Positions 36,065 through 45,272 of a stretch of 64,000 nt of DNA are shown here, one piece after another. Source of the DNA: Terasakiispira papahanaumokuakeensis (lineage in GTDB: Bacteria > Pseudomonadota > Gammaproteobacteria > Pseudomonadales > Halomonadaceae); assembly GCF_001709345.1 (NCBI RefSeq), contig NZ_MDTQ01000001.1, forward strand, positions 2,989,980 to 3,053,979, read 5' to 3'. The notes under the pieces were generated by a model. It made no database searches. It saw only the letters and a program-made list of their open reading frames with translations, and was not told where the DNA came from. Position numbers and translations under genes: made by a program. Each line of letters begins with the position of its first letter. Position 1 is the first letter of the stretch.

Positions 36065-36791
36065 TACCGCGATGACGCTCAGGGCGCTTGCTCGGCTATT
36101 GGACTATCCCGACCCTCAATTAATCGAGAGTTTGGCAGACATTGATCACGTCATGGATCAAGACGGCCGGCTACCTGAGGCGTTAAAACCCCGCTTTCAT
36201 CAATGGACCCAGACACTCAGATCGGGCGAACTATTTGACCATCAGGCCATTTATGTGGAGCAGTTCGATCGTGGACGCCAAACCTCTTTGCTGTTGTTTG
36301 AGCATGTCCATGGCGAATCCCGCGATCGTGGTCAAGCGATGGTGGACCTTCTCAATGAATATCAAACCGCAGGGATGACTTTAGCGACCCATGAACTTCC
36401 CGATCACTTACCGGTGGTGCTGGAATACCTCTCCACTCGCGATGATCTCACGATAGGTCAATGGCTGGGGGATCTAGAAGCGATTCTGGCACGTTTAGGC
36501 GCGCGCCTCAGTGAAGCCGAAAGCGATTATGCCCTGATCTTTCAAGCCCTTTTGGCACTGATCGGCGCCAGTGATCAATTAGAGATTCAGCGTCCAGAGA
36601 TTAAACACGAGGTCTCCGATAAAACCCCCGAAGCACTCGATGCGGTTTGGGAAGAAGAAGCCGTTCGTTTTCATGCGCAATCCGATGAAGACTGTGCATT
36701 ACAGTCTGCTCAAGGGCGCCACCTGGCCGCACACAAACGTCAAACCGCCAGCGACCCCGTACGTTTGCTCGATACTCAAGGAGGCCTCTGA
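36054..36791 (+). CDS. narJ: NarJ, nitrate reductase assembly chaperone
   Basis: A 245-residue TorD/NarJ-family chaperone that holds NarGH while the molybdenum cofactor and FS0 are inserted. Family features are LRALARLLDYPDPQL at the start, EQFDRGRQTSLLLFEHVHGESRDRGQAM and ELPDHLPVVLEYL. The reading frame extends upstream inside narH, but the ATG at 36054 has GGAGG 7 bases before it and gives the normal beginning MISNTAMTLR. Overlaps narH by 11 bp, and its TGA overlaps the narI ATG. Confidence 0.95.
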   Translation: MISNTAMTLRALARLLDYPDPQLIESLADIDHVMDQDGRLPEALKPRFHQWTQTLRSGELFDHQAIYVEQFDRGRQTSLLLFEHVHGESRDRGQAMVDLLNEYQTAGMTLATHELPDHLPVVLEYLSTRDDLTIGQWLGDLEAILARLGARLSEAESDYALIFQALLALIGASDQLEIQRPEIKHEVSDKTPEALDAVWEEEAVRFHAQSDEDCALQSAQGRHLAAHKRQTASDPVRLLDTQGGL

Positions 36792-37465
36792 TGAACACTT
36801 TCTTGTTCGGTCTTTACCCTTACTTGGCTGGCAGTGTCTTTCTCATTGGCAGCTGGTTGCGCTATGACCACGGGCAATACACTTGGAAAACGGGCTCAAG
36901 CCAAATGCTGTCGCGGCGGCAAATGCGCTTGGGCAGTAACCTGTTCCATATCGGTATCCTGACCATTTTCTTTGGGCACTTGGTGGGTTTGCTCACCCCC
37001 CACTGGGTCTATGCGCCCTTCATGTCGGCCAATGCCAAGCAAATCATGGCGATTATCATTGGCGGGGTTGCTGGCCTCATGTGTTTAGGTGGCGGCTTGA
37101 TCCTACTTCATCGTCGACTCACCAATCCTCGCGTGAAAGCTAGCTCCAGCGGTGCCGATAACCTCATTCTTATTTTATTGATGGTTCAAGTCAGCCTGGG
37201 ACTCATGACGATCATCCCCGCGGTTGGGCATTTAGAAGGCGGCTCCCAACCGATGCTGCACCTGGCTGAATGGGCACAGTCTATTGTTTTCTTCCAAGGC
37301 GGAGCGGCCACCCACCTTGAGGAGATCGGCTTGATTTATAAACTACACATTCTGGTCGGCTTAACCATTGTGCTGATTTTCCCTTTCACTCGATTAGTCC
37401 ATGTCTGGAGTGCTCCAATAGGCTATATCTATCGTCGCTACCAAATTGTGAGACATCGCGCCTGA
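36791..37465 (+). CDS. narI: NarI, nitrate reductase gamma subunit (cytochrome b)
   Basis: A 224-residue membrane protein with five helices that anchors NarGH and oxidises quinol. Haem-binding histidines are in NLFHIGILTIFFGHLVGLLTPHW (two histidines on TM2) and in the C-terminal YKLHILVGLTIVLIFPFTRLVHVWSAP (two histidines on TM5). YLAGSVFLIGSWLRYDHGQYTWKTGSSQ matches the family opening. The start overlaps the narJ stop (TGATG). Two hairpins and repeats follow before the parvulin gene. Confidence 0.97.
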   Translation: MNTFLFGLYPYLAGSVFLIGSWLRYDHGQYTWKTGSSQMLSRRQMRLGSNLFHIGILTIFFGHLVGLLTPHWVYAPFMSANAKQIMAIIIGGVAGLMCLGGGLILLHRRLTNPRVKASSSGADNLILILLMVQVSLGLMTIIPAVGHLEGGSQPMLHLAEWAQSIVFFQGGAATHLEEIGLIYKLHILVGLTIVLIFPFTRLVHVWSAPIGYIYRRYQIVRHRA

Positions 37466-37480
37466 CGGCTCTCTGTTCAG

Positions 37481-37509
37481 CACGATACCCGTTATCACCG
37501 GGTATCGTG
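37481..37509 (+). terminator. Strong hairpin after narI
   Basis: CACGATACCCG (37481-37491) pairs perfectly with CGGGTATCGTG (37499-37509), an 11-bp stem with a 7-base loop, followed by TTGTGATT. It lies 15 bp after the narI stop. The weak T tail suggests partial termination or an mRNA-stabilising element. Confidence 0.65.
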
Positions 37510-37517
37510 TTGTGATT

Positions 37518-37601
37518 AAGACTCATGAACAATCATGAGTCTTCATGGGCAGTTATTCGAATTCACGGGCAGTCATTAGGATTCATGGAGAGTGCAATGG
37601 A
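37518..37601. repeat. Second hairpin and 20-bp repeats before the parvulin start
   Basis: AAGACTCATG (37518-37527) and CATGAGTCTT (37534-37543) form a perfect 10-bp stem with a 6-base loop. Overlapping it, units of 20 bp begin at 37522, 37542, 37562 and 37582 with a common TTCATGG/CAG pattern; the clearest pair, 37542 and 37562, match at 16 of 20. The 20-bp period is not a multiple of three, so this stretch is leader, not coding. Confidence 0.75.
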
Positions 37602-38397
37602 TACGATCCCATTAGAAAACCTCGCCAGCTCGGCCCGCTCGATTCAAGTGGGGCAGCACACCATCACCGAGGATGAAATTGCACAAGAGATGCAGCACCA
37701 TCCGGCCAGCTCTGCGGACGAGGCCTATCAAGAGGCGGCACAAGCGTTGGTCATCCGCGCGCTGCTGTACCAAAGTGCCGAAGCCGAAGGGTTAAACCCA
37801 GAGGAAGATGAGGCTACGGCGATCGAACAATTGTTAGACCAAACACTGACCATTGAGGCACCGACCGATCATGAGTGCCAACGTTACTATGCGGCACACC
37901 CTGAACGATTTAGTCCACCGTTACAGCTGAAACTACGCCATATTCTATTGGCGGCTCCCGTAGAAGAGACGCAGCAACGTGATACTCAGCGCCAAAAAGC
38001 GAATCAATTCATTCAGCAACTCAAGCAAACGCCCGAAGATTTCACGTGGCTGGCGCAAAAAGAGTCGGCGTGCCCTTCCAAAGATCAAGGCGGGGATCTC
38101 GGCATCTGGCAAAAAGGGGTCACTGTTCCCGAGTTGGATCGCCAGTTAGCCTACCTCTCAGAGGGCTTATGTGACCGCCCACTAGAGTCTCGGTACGGTT
38201 GGCATATCGTATGGATTGATGAACGTTTAGCCCCACCAATACCTGACTACGCGGAGGTACAACAGCAGGTCAAACATTGCTTACAGGAAGAAGCCAGTCG
38301 GCGAGCACTGCGACATTATTTACTGGCCCAAGCGGAATACTGGGGCATAAAAGGGTTTGCATTAGACCAACGAACAGATAACGCTTTGATGCAGTGA
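37597..38397 (+). CDS. Parvulin-type peptidyl-prolyl isomerase (PpiC/NifM-like)
   Basis: A 266-residue protein with a helical N-terminal part and a parvulin domain at about residues 110-220: LKLRHILLAAPVEE, DFTWLAQKESACPSKDQGGDLGIW, VPELDRQLAYLSEGL and SRYGWHIVWIDER. No signal peptide is seen, so it is cytoplasmic, like NifM. Parvulins of this kind follow narI in several denitrifiers and are thought to help nitrate reductase mature. The reading frame reaches back to 37525 through repeats; the ATG at 37597 with GGAGAG just before it is the best start. A hairpin terminator follows. Confidence 0.88.
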   Translation: MDTIPLENLASSARSIQVGQHTITEDEIAQEMQHHPASSADEAYQEAAQALVIRALLYQSAEAEGLNPEEDEATAIEQLLDQTLTIEAPTDHECQRYYAAHPERFSPPLQLKLRHILLAAPVEETQQRDTQRQKANQFIQQLKQTPEDFTWLAQKESACPSKDQGGDLGIWQKGVTVPELDRQLAYLSEGLCDRPLESRYGWHIVWIDERLAPPIPDYAEVQQQVKHCLQEEASRRALRHYLLAQAEYWGIKGFALDQRTDNALMQ

Positions 38398-38439
38398 GTT
38401 GTTTGAGCATCCACCACACTGTAATGCTTAAGACGTGTA

Positions 38440-38473
38440 GAGAAGCCCTACTCATACCTCTTCAGGGCTTCTC
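38440..38473. terminator. Bidirectional terminator between parvulin and chemoreceptor genes
   Basis: GAGAAGCCCT (38440-38449) pairs perfectly with AGGGCTTCTC (38464-38473), a 10-bp stem with a 14-base loop, between the convergent parvulin and chemoreceptor genes. Confidence 0.75.
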
Positions 38474-38531
38474 CTCAAATCAATCACGCAAACGGTCCAT
38501 CAACTCACTGACAGGTAGGATGAATATTTCA

Positions 38532-40136
38532 TCATTGAGCAGGTAGTTGGAAGCGTGACATACGATCACTCATTTGCTGAGCCTCATGACGAATATCATT
38601 ACACGCTGTCACAACTTTCTCTGAATCCTGCCGGGTCTGCTCGGCCACAGAAGACACCTGCACAACCCGTTGATCAATATCCTGAGCCACCTGGCTTTGC
38701 TGTTCAGCCGCAGTCGCAATCTGGGTATTCATCGTACTGATGACATCCACTGCCCCCACAATGGCTTCCAGTGATTGTGTGGCTTCTTGCATGGTATCCA
38801 CATTTTGCTGGGCTTCTTCAGCCCGTTGCTGCATCGCGCTGGCCGTACTTTTGGCTTGGTTTTGCAACCGTTCAATAATGCTGCGAATTTCCCCGGTGGA
38901 TTGCTGTGTCCGTTGTGCCAGAGACCTCACTTCATCAGCTACGACAGCAAAACCACGACCGGCGTCACCCGCACGCGCCGCTTCAATCGCCGCATTTAAG
39001 GCCAGCAAGTTCGTCTGCTCAGCAATCCCCGTAATCACTTCCAAGACTTTATCCACCTCTTCAGTCTCGGCTTCCAACTGACGCACCTGATCGGCAGTGG
39101 CTTGAAGCTGTGCCATCATGTCATTGAGCATATGTGCGGTACGATCGACTACGGTTTTGCCTTTACGCGCTTCCTCTTCAGCATTCTGGGTCGCATCGGC
39201 GGCTTGCCCCGCATTTTCAGCAATTTCGCTGACAGTAGCGGTCATTTCGTTCATGGCCGTCGCCACTTGATCTAAATCTTCAGACTGACGCGCAACACCT
39301 TGGCTCGTTGAATGAGTCGTGCTGACCACTTCCAAAGTATAACGATCATTATTAGTCGCCGTTTCTTGTATTTGTCGCAGTAAATGGCAAATTTCGTTCT
39401 GCATGCGATTAAACGCTGAGAACATTCGACCAACTTCATTGTCTTCGTACTCGATCGGTAAACGTTGAGTCAAATCACCTTTACCGACTTGCTCAAGCCC
39501 ACTCAGCAGCACTCGAATCTGCTGCATTAGCACACTGATGCCAAACATACGCCCCATCACCACTAAGACCAGAATCACTAACACACAACTGAAGGCAATA
39601 CCAAGCTGCAAGCGTTGAGTGGCATCAGCTTCTTGCGTCATCATGACGACGGCTTGGTTCATTTCTTTTAACAGGGTGACCGAGTTACGCTGCAGTTCTG
39701 GAATACGCGAAGCTTGGGGATCTTGAAGCTGCCGATTAATGAGTGACGCCATTTGCTGCCAGAGCTGATCAACCGTTTGCATCTGACGTTGAATCACGGG
39801 GTCATCAAAGACGGCTATATTTTTCGCTGGATTACCCGCCATTAAATCACGATGAGCGGTTTCAAAACGCTGCATCGTTGTTTGAAGTGTCTGTTGATCA
39901 ACAGCGCCAACTTCAAGTAATAACACCTCTTTCGTCATCTTTTGGCTGAGCATGCGCTGGGCACCCGCGACATTAATCGTCTGAGGGGAAACCGACATAC
40001 TCAAGAATAACGATACACTGGCCACCGCAGCCATGAGAAAAATCAGTGCATAAGAAAATAAGAATTGACGGTCAAGACTTCTCAAGCCCAAAAGGCGAAG
40101 CGCCCGATTTATACCACCAGCAATCAACTGCCTCAT
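38532..40136 (-). CDS. Methyl-accepting chemoreceptor with PilJ-type (nitrate-like) sensor domain
   Basis: A 534-residue membrane receptor: TM1 ([21 protein letters not shown]), a periplasmic four-helix PilJ-type domain starting [25 protein letters not shown]2 ([18 protein letters not shown]), HAMP, and a signalling domain with tip [21 protein letters not shown]. The [12 protein letters not shown] element is related to the P-box of NarX and to McpN of P. aeruginosa, a nitrate chemoreceptor with a PilJ domain. Lying beside the nar operon, it is a good candidate for nitrate taxis. The ATG at 40136 follows AGAGG by 8 bases; a start at 40175 is less likely. No C-terminal CheR-binding pentapeptide is seen. 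Confidence 0.88.
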   Translation of the reverse strand: MRQLIAGGINRALRLLGLRSLDRQFLFSYALIFLMAAVASVSLFLSMSVSPQTINVAGAQRMLSQKMTKEVLLLEVGAVDQQTLQTTMQRFETAHRDLMAGNPAKNIAVFDDPVIQRQMQTVDQLWQQMASLINRQLQDPQASRIPELQRNSVTLLKEMNQAVVMMTQEADATQRLQLGIAFSCVLVILVLVVMGRMFGISVLMQQIRVLLSGLEQVGKGDLTQRLPIEYEDNEVGRMFSAFNRMQNEICHLLRQIQETATNNDRYTLEVVSTTHSTSQGVARQSEDLDQVATAMNEMTATVSEIAENAGQAADATQNAEEEARKGKTVVDRTAHMLNDMMAQLQATADQVRQLEAETEEVDKVLEVITGIAEQTNLLALNAAIEAARAGDAGRGFAVVADEVRSLAQRTQQSTGEIRSIIERLQNQAKSTASAMQQRAEEAQQNVDTMQEATQSLEAIVGAVDVISTMNTQIATAAEQQSQVAQDIDQRVVQVSSVAEQTRQDSEKVVTACNDIRHEAQQMSDRMSRFQLPAQ

Positions 40137-40571
40137 TGAGTACATCCTCTTACTTAAAATATTCGCGACCATCATGCGGAGGTCTCGGGAAGAGCAGATA
40201 GCTAGAAGCGCAGCTCATCAGCGTTGCTCACAACAGAGATCTGCAGCTACAGCTTGGTGAACGGTCATTCATCACAATACTATTTAATACACGACATAAA
40301 ATAATGCACCGTATTGATCCCCCTATACCATCAGCAAATGTAGCCCAAAGCCCTTTGTATTGTGACAACAAGTATCTAGCGCAGTACCAGCCACCACCTT
40401 TTCAATACAACATCATTGATCAAATAAGCCATCAGATCTAAAAGCATCTATCCATTGCGCACACTGAGACCAGATCGACATATAACGACGGTATGATGAT
40501 ATTGATATCATTCAAAGACATGCCAAAAAACAGTCATCTCGATGGCTCATTAACATGACAATGAGGCGCTT
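40137..40571. other. 435-bp spacer, no gene seen
   Basis: The spacer between the divergent chemoreceptor and astE genes is AT-rich with no supportable open frame. It holds TTGATATCATTCAA at 40502-40515, which matches the FNR consensus at 9 of 10 arm positions, 57 bp before astE. This is the only candidate control site noted. Confidence 0.45.
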
Positions 40572-41564
40572 ATGCTAAGTGATTGGATACCAGCAACTTT
40601 AGAACCTGCTCCATTCCCGACTGAAGGCCGTTGCCGTGGAGGTCATTGGTTAACGCCCTGCTGGGGCGTATTAGAGCTGACACCTGATCACATCAATCCC
40701 CAAGTGCCTGCCAGCGTTATTTCGGTCGCCGTTCATGGTAATGAAACTGCACCGGTGGAACTACTGGGCGACTTACTGTGCCAGTTGGATGCCGAAAAAA
40801 TGACTCTCGGCGCCCCGACCTTACTCATTTTTGGTCACCCTAAGGCTTGCGTCGCACAGCAGCGTTATATCGACACTAACTTAAACCGGCTGTTTCAGCG
40901 TGGCTTAGAAGGCACAACTCAGGAACATCATCGTGCGATAGAACTGATGAGTGCAGTTGATGATTTTTTTGAGCGCTATCCATCCAATCCCCATCTCCAT
41001 CTAGATCTTCACACAGCGATTCGCCGTAGCGAGTATCCTCGTTTTGCTGTATTGCCTTATGCCGAAAGGACGTCGCCAACAGCCACCCAGTGGGGCTGGT
41101 TATCTGCTGCGGGCATACAAGCAGCGCTTGTTCAGCACCAGCACAGCTGGACTTTTTCTCACTACAGTCGTCATTACCACCAAGCCACCGCCTGGACACT
41201 GGAGCTGGGGCAAGTGGCGCCGATGGGACAAAACGACCTCGAACCACTTGCGCCCATGGGCGCTTTACTCAGTGCATTAATTCAAGGCTCGGCCCCTTCA
41301 ACAGATAATCCTGACGCCATCACTTATTTTGTCGTACGTGATGAGCTGATGCGTCAAGGCGACCACTTCTCGTTTCATTTTGCCGACGACACACCAAACT
41401 TCACCACCTTTAAACCCGGTACCCGCCTCAGTGAAGATGACATTGCAGGGCCTTACATTGTCGGTGATGACCCCGTATTGGTTGTCTTCCCCAACCCTCA
41501 AGTTGAAGCCGGTGCACGAGCGGCATTACTGGTCACACCGACTTCACGTCCTGGTTCAGCCTGA
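40572..41564 (+). CDS. astE: AstE, succinylglutamate desuccinylase
   Basis: A 330-residue zinc hydrolase of the AstE/AspA family, last step of the arginine succinyltransferase pathway (succinylglutamate to succinate and glutamate). Zinc site: HGNETAP (His, Glu) and HLDLHTAIR (His). Other family marks are NRLFQRG and LELGQVAPMGQNDL. GAGG precedes the ATG. The other pathway genes (aruC, aruF, aruG, astD) lie about 7.4 kb away on the other strand; astB is not in the window. A weak hairpin (AGGCCCT 41611 / AGGGCCT 41632) follows. Confidence 0.95.
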   Translation: MLSDWIPATLEPAPFPTEGRCRGGHWLTPCWGVLELTPDHINPQVPASVISVAVHGNETAPVELLGDLLCQLDAEKMTLGAPTLLIFGHPKACVAQQRYIDTNLNRLFQRGLEGTTQEHHRAIELMSAVDDFFERYPSNPHLHLDLHTAIRRSEYPRFAVLPYAERTSPTATQWGWLSAAGIQAALVQHQHSWTFSHYSRHYHQATAWTLELGQVAPMGQNDLEPLAPMGALLSALIQGSAPSTDNPDAITYFVVRDELMRQGDHFSFHFADDTPNFTTFKPGTRLSEDDIAGPYIVGDDPVLVVFPNPQVEAGARAALLVTPTSRPGSA

Positions 41565-41741
41565 ATTAAGCTATGTCTGTCATCATATGACTCATTCATG
41601 ATGTGGAATGAGGCCCTGATAATGAGCGACAAGGGCCTTGTCTGACCTGACAGACACTTGTGACTGAGATAAAGCCTGCGACGATAGCTTAAACATCAAG
41701 CGATCCCGCAGCGTTTTATGATCAGTCAGCGGAGACTGATA

Positions 41742-42047
41742 ATGAAAATAACGCAACTGGGCATTGGGCTATTATCGCTTTATGCACTGGTCGCCTGGGC
41801 GGGTGATGATTTGGATCAAAGCGAGGCAAGAGCCTTGGTCGCTGCCGGCAAGATCATGCCACTTAATGATCTATTGAACTTATATCCCAGACGTTTAAGA
41901 GGACAGCTGCTTGACCTTGAGCTGGAGCGGGAAGATGGCCGTGTCGTCTATGAACTGGAAGTGCTTGATCACGACGGTATTGTTCGTGAAATCCAGCTGG
42001 ATGCAGAAACCGGGGCATTGATCAGTGAAGAAATTGAAGAGGACTAA
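41742..42047 (+). CDS. Periplasmic PepSY-domain protein
   Basis: A 101-residue protein with a signal peptide (MKITQLGIGLLSLYALVAWAG) and one PepSY domain: QSEARALVAAGKIMPLNDLL and VYELEVLDHDGIVREIQLDAETGALI. PepSY proteins often sit beside two-component systems and may modulate the kinase outside the membrane. The ATG at 41742 has GGAGA upstream; an earlier in-frame ATG at 41718 would put charges before the signal. Three bases separate it from the response regulator start, so the three genes form one unit. Confidence 0.88.
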   Translation: MKITQLGIGLLSLYALVAWAGDDLDQSEARALVAAGKIMPLNDLLNLYPRRLRGQLLDLELEREDGRVVYELEVLDHDGIVREIQLDAETGALISEEIEED

Positions 42048-42050
42048 CCC

Positions 42051-42725
42051 TTGAAACTGCTGCTTGTAGAAGATGACGACAATCTCGTAGAACAACTCCG
42101 TCCTCGCCTACAGCAGGCCGGCTTCGCAGTGGAAGTGGCCAATGATGGCATTGATGGCGCCTTTCTAGGCATGGAAGAAACACTCGATGGCGTGATCTTG
42201 GATTTGGGATTACCCGGTCAGTCAGGGCTTGAAGTCCTTAAAGAATGGCGGTCCGCGGGCCGAGATATGCCCGTTCTGATTTTAACCGCACGAGATGCCT
42301 GGCATGAAAAAGTGGATGGGCTTAAGGCCGGTGCTGACGATTATCTCGGCAAACCTTTTCATGTCGAAGAGCTAGTGGCTCGTCTTGAAGCCATTATTCG
42401 TCGCCATCATGGACAAGCCGATCCGATGCTCAAGGTAGGCAAGATTCATCTCAATCAAGATACTCAATGCGTCACCGATGCCTCAGGTCACACACATGAA
42501 TTAACCGCCATTGAATTTCGGTTGTTACGTTGCTTAATGCTGAATGTCGGCCAGATCATGTCTAAAACGGCCTTGAGTGAACATGTTTATGAAGAAGACC
42601 AGCTGCGTGACAGCAATGTCATGGAAGTTTATGTCAATCGTTTGCGCCAACGCCTGGGCCGTGATGTGATTAAAACCCGGCGCGGCCAAGGCTATGTCAT
42701 GCCAACACCGGAAGGCGAAGGATGA
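42051..42725 (+). CDS. OmpR/PhoP-family response regulator
   Basis: A 224-residue protein with a receiver domain (KLLLVEDDDNLVEQL, phospho-acceptor Asp in GVILDLGLPG, Lys in LGKPFHVEEL) and a winged-helix output domain (HELTAIEFRLLRCLM, VNRLRQRLG, TRRGQGYVM). The likely start is TTG at 42051, right after the PepSY stop, with GAGG upstream. The stop overlaps the kinase start. It resembles the QseB/PhoP branch; targets are unknown, but the PepSY gene is the most likely autoregulated one. Confidence 0.93.
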   Translation: MKLLLVEDDDNLVEQLRPRLQQAGFAVEVANDGIDGAFLGMEETLDGVILDLGLPGQSGLEVLKEWRSAGRDMPVLILTARDAWHEKVDGLKAGADDYLGKPFHVEELVARLEAIIRRHHGQADPMLKVGKIHLNQDTQCVTDASGHTHELTAIEFRLLRCLMLNVGQIMSKTALSEHVYEEDQLRDSNVMEVYVNRLRQRLGRDVIKTRRGQGYVMPTPEGEG

Positions 42726-44059
42726 CACGTTTTCGTCAAGGGCAATCGTTAGAAGCGGCACTGCGTCGCCATCTCCTCTGGGTCATGCTGATGGTCATGG
42801 GTGGTTTATTAACGATGGTCCATTTCGGTGTTGAAAAGCTGAGTCACGACTTTGTGCTCGCTCGCCTTGAAGATGATGCACAAAGCCTGATAGCCGCTTT
42901 ATCACAAACGCCTGATGGCGGCTGGCAGCTCAACTTTTCTCGCTTACCCGATGTCTACAGCCGTGTTCGCTCAGGGCATTACTATCAGATTCGTTACCGC
43001 ACGATTGGAGGAGAATGGCACGAACTGCGCTCTCGCTCATTATGGGATCAGCAAATTGAGCAAAATACGCTGTCTGCCGGACAACATCGAACCCATCAAG
43101 CACAAGGTCCCGCCAAGCAAGACTGGCTCATTTGGGAGCAAGGGTTTCGACGTCTTAACAGTGAATTCAGTTTGTGGATGGCCGAAGATATTGCGGCAAT
43201 GCGCGATGATCAGCGTCAGTTCGAACTGTCACTCCTGGCCTTAGTCACCGCCTCAATTTTCCTGATGCTGGGCTTACAACGGCGCGTTCTCATGCGGGGA
43301 TTTGCTCGGCTCGCCCCTATTCGGCGTGCACTGGAAGATCAGCGCAGTGGCCAAGATGTCCATATGCCCGATGATTTGCCCGATGAAGTTCAACCATTAG
43401 TTCAGGCCATTGAACAGGCCTTACAACGCTCTGGAGAGCAAACCAAACGCTCCCGTCTGGCCCTGGGTAATCTCGCCCACGAGCTCAAACGCCCCCTCCA
43501 GCAATTACAATGGTTAGCGGATCAAGCCCCCGAATCTAGCCGTACAGAGCTTCAACAGCTGTATCAACGCCTACGTCATCTCATCGACCGGGAACTTCGT
43601 CGTGCGCGTATCGCCGGAAGTCCAAGCCCAGGCCAATATTTTGATCCGCACCAAGAGATACCGATATTAGTCACCGTACTTGAACGTATGGATAATGATC
43701 AAATTCAATTCACCTCATCCCTACCCGATCAAAGCTTGCCTTATGACCGCGACGATATGCTGGAGCTCCTTGGCAACTTGTTAGATAACGCCTGGCGACA
43801 TGCGCATCGACGCGTCCACTTGACGATTGAAACGCTTCCCCAGCAGTGGCAACTGCTGATCGAAGATGATGGCCCAGGTGTCCCCGAAGCACAACGCCGT
43901 CAACTGACTCATCGCGGCGTGCGCCTCGATGAAAGTGGCAGTGGCCATGGCCTGGGCCTCTCCATTTGTACCGCCGTGGTCGAAAGCTACCAAGGTGAAA
44001 TGGTCTTTGAACCCTCACCATTGGGCGGTCTTAGAGTCGCGATTCGACTTCAACGCTAA
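42722..44059 (+). CDS. Sensor histidine kinase
   Basis: A 445-residue kinase with TM1 (LLWVMLMVMGGLLTMVHFG), a periplasmic region of about 130 residues, TM2 (LLALVTASIFLMLGLQ), the phospho-accepting motif LGNLAHELKRPLQQL, and a HATPase domain with ELLGNLLDNAWRHA, EDDGPGVPEAQ and GSGHGLGLSI. It pairs with the upstream regulator, whose stop it overlaps (ATGA). The H-box has Lys-Arg after the Glu-Leu pair (HELKRPL), whereas most members have HELRTPL, a modest deviation. The stimulus is unknown. Confidence 0.93.
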   Translation: MTRFRQGQSLEAALRRHLLWVMLMVMGGLLTMVHFGVEKLSHDFVLARLEDDAQSLIAALSQTPDGGWQLNFSRLPDVYSRVRSGHYYQIRYRTIGGEWHELRSRSLWDQQIEQNTLSAGQHRTHQAQGPAKQDWLIWEQGFRRLNSEFSLWMAEDIAAMRDDQRQFELSLLALVTASIFLMLGLQRRVLMRGFARLAPIRRALEDQRSGQDVHMPDDLPDEVQPLVQAIEQALQRSGEQTKRSRLALGNLAHELKRPLQQLQWLADQAPESSRTELQQLYQRLRHLIDRELRRARIAGSPSPGQYFDPHQEIPILVTVLERMDNDQIQFTSSLPDQSLPYDRDDMLELLGNLLDNAWRHAHRRVHLTIETLPQQWQLLIEDDGPGVPEAQRRQLTHRGVRLDESGSGHGLGLSICTAVVESYQGEMVFEPSPLGGLRVAIRLQR

Positions 44060-44185
44060 GCGCTTGCCTTGGCATTTGGCCTGGGCCAATATGGCACTGA
44101 TTCATGATTGATGTCATCGAGACCGATATCATGCACATCAACACCAGACGATGCCCCCGATGCCATGAACCAGAACGAGACCGTC

Positions 44186-45208
44186 ATGCACGAATGGTTA
44201 GCCAACCTGCCCAAAATTGAACTCCACCTGCATATTGAAGGCACCCTCGAGCCTGAACTGGCCTTCGAGCTGGCTCAACGCCACCAAATAGCTCTGCCCT
44301 ACCCTTCTGTGGAAGCATTACGCGAAGCCTATAACTTTGCTGACTTACAATCATTTCTAGATCTTTACTACCAATGTGCCGAGGTGCTGCGCGATGAAGA
44401 CGATTTTTATCGGCTGACCATGGCTTATCTAGAACGTTGCCACACACAAGCCGTCACTCACGTCGAAATCTTCTTTGATCCACAAACGCATACGGCTCGT
44501 GGTATACCGATGAGCACTGTCATTGAAGGCATTGAACGCGCATTAAAAGAAGGCGAAACGCGATTCGGCATCAGCTCACAGCTGATTCTCTGTATTCTGC
44601 GTCACCTAGACGAAGAGGATGCGCTGGCCACACTCAATGCAGCACTGCCCTATCGAGATCGTATTGTCGGTATTGGTCTGGATTCTGGAGAACAAGGTAA
44701 CCCACCGAGCAAGTTCACACGTGCTTTTGATTTTGCCAGAGCCCAGGGCTGGAAAATTGTCGCTCATGCGGGAGAAGAAGGCCCTGCTGATTATATCTGG
44801 CAAGCCCTTAAGTTGCTCAAAGTCGACCGAATCGATCATGGTGTGCGTTGTGTTGAAGACCCCTCACTGGTCGCCCATCTACGAGACATCAACATGCCGC
44901 TCACCGTATGCCCGCTCTCGAATACCCGGTTACGTGTCTTTCATAGCATGGCTGAACATAACCTCAAAACACTCCTGGACCAAGGGCTCCGCGTCACCCT
45001 CAACAGTGACGACCCAGCCTACTTTGGCGGCTATATGTTAGAGAATATGCTGGCCGTGCAAGAGGCCTTGAACTTAACCCAAGCACAGTGGCGTCAACTG
45101 ACAAAAAATGCCATAGATGCCAGTTTTATTGATCACGCTCATCAACAACGCCTGCATGCCCAGCTAGACGCCTATCCAGACACGCCCCATTGTTCAGACA
45201 GCGCCTAA
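44186..45208 (+). CDS. Adenine deaminase of the adenosine-deaminase fold
   Basis: A 340-residue metal-dependent amidohydrolase. Zinc site and catalysis: [38 protein letters not shown] and [11 protein letters not shown]. The adenine-specific subgroup is indicated by [40 protein letters not shown] and [11 protein letters not shown], which match bacterial adenine deaminases of this fold better than adenosine deaminase. It converts adenine to hypoxanthine. Starts at 44108, 44165 and 44186 are possible; I chose the last because relatives begin MYEWL-like and it reads [10 protein letters not shown]. It stands between the two-component genes and cytochrome b561. Confidence 0.87.
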   Translation: MHEWLANLPKIELHLHIEGTLEPELAFELAQRHQIALPYPSVEALREAYNFADLQSFLDLYYQCAEVLRDEDDFYRLTMAYLERCHTQAVTHVEIFFDPQTHTARGIPMSTVIEGIERALKEGETRFGISSQLILCILRHLDEEDALATLNAALPYRDRIVGIGLDSGEQGNPPSKFTRAFDFARAQGWKIVAHAGEEGPADYIWQALKLLKVDRIDHGVRCVEDPSLVAHLRDINMPLTVCPLSNTRLRVFHSMAEHNLKTLLDQGLRVTLNSDDPAYFGGYMLENMLAVQEALNLTQAQWRQLTKNAIDASFIDHAHQQRLHAQLDAYPDTPHCSDSA

Positions 45209-45272
45209 GGTTCTGTTAAGCTCTCACTCATAAGCTCATCACCTGCTCAAACCACCAAAAAAGGATCAGGTG

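Noticed and set aside
37525-37596. Longer N-terminus for the parvulin protein
   Set aside because: The stretch consists of a hairpin and 20-bp repeats, and a better ribosome site precedes the ATG at 37597.
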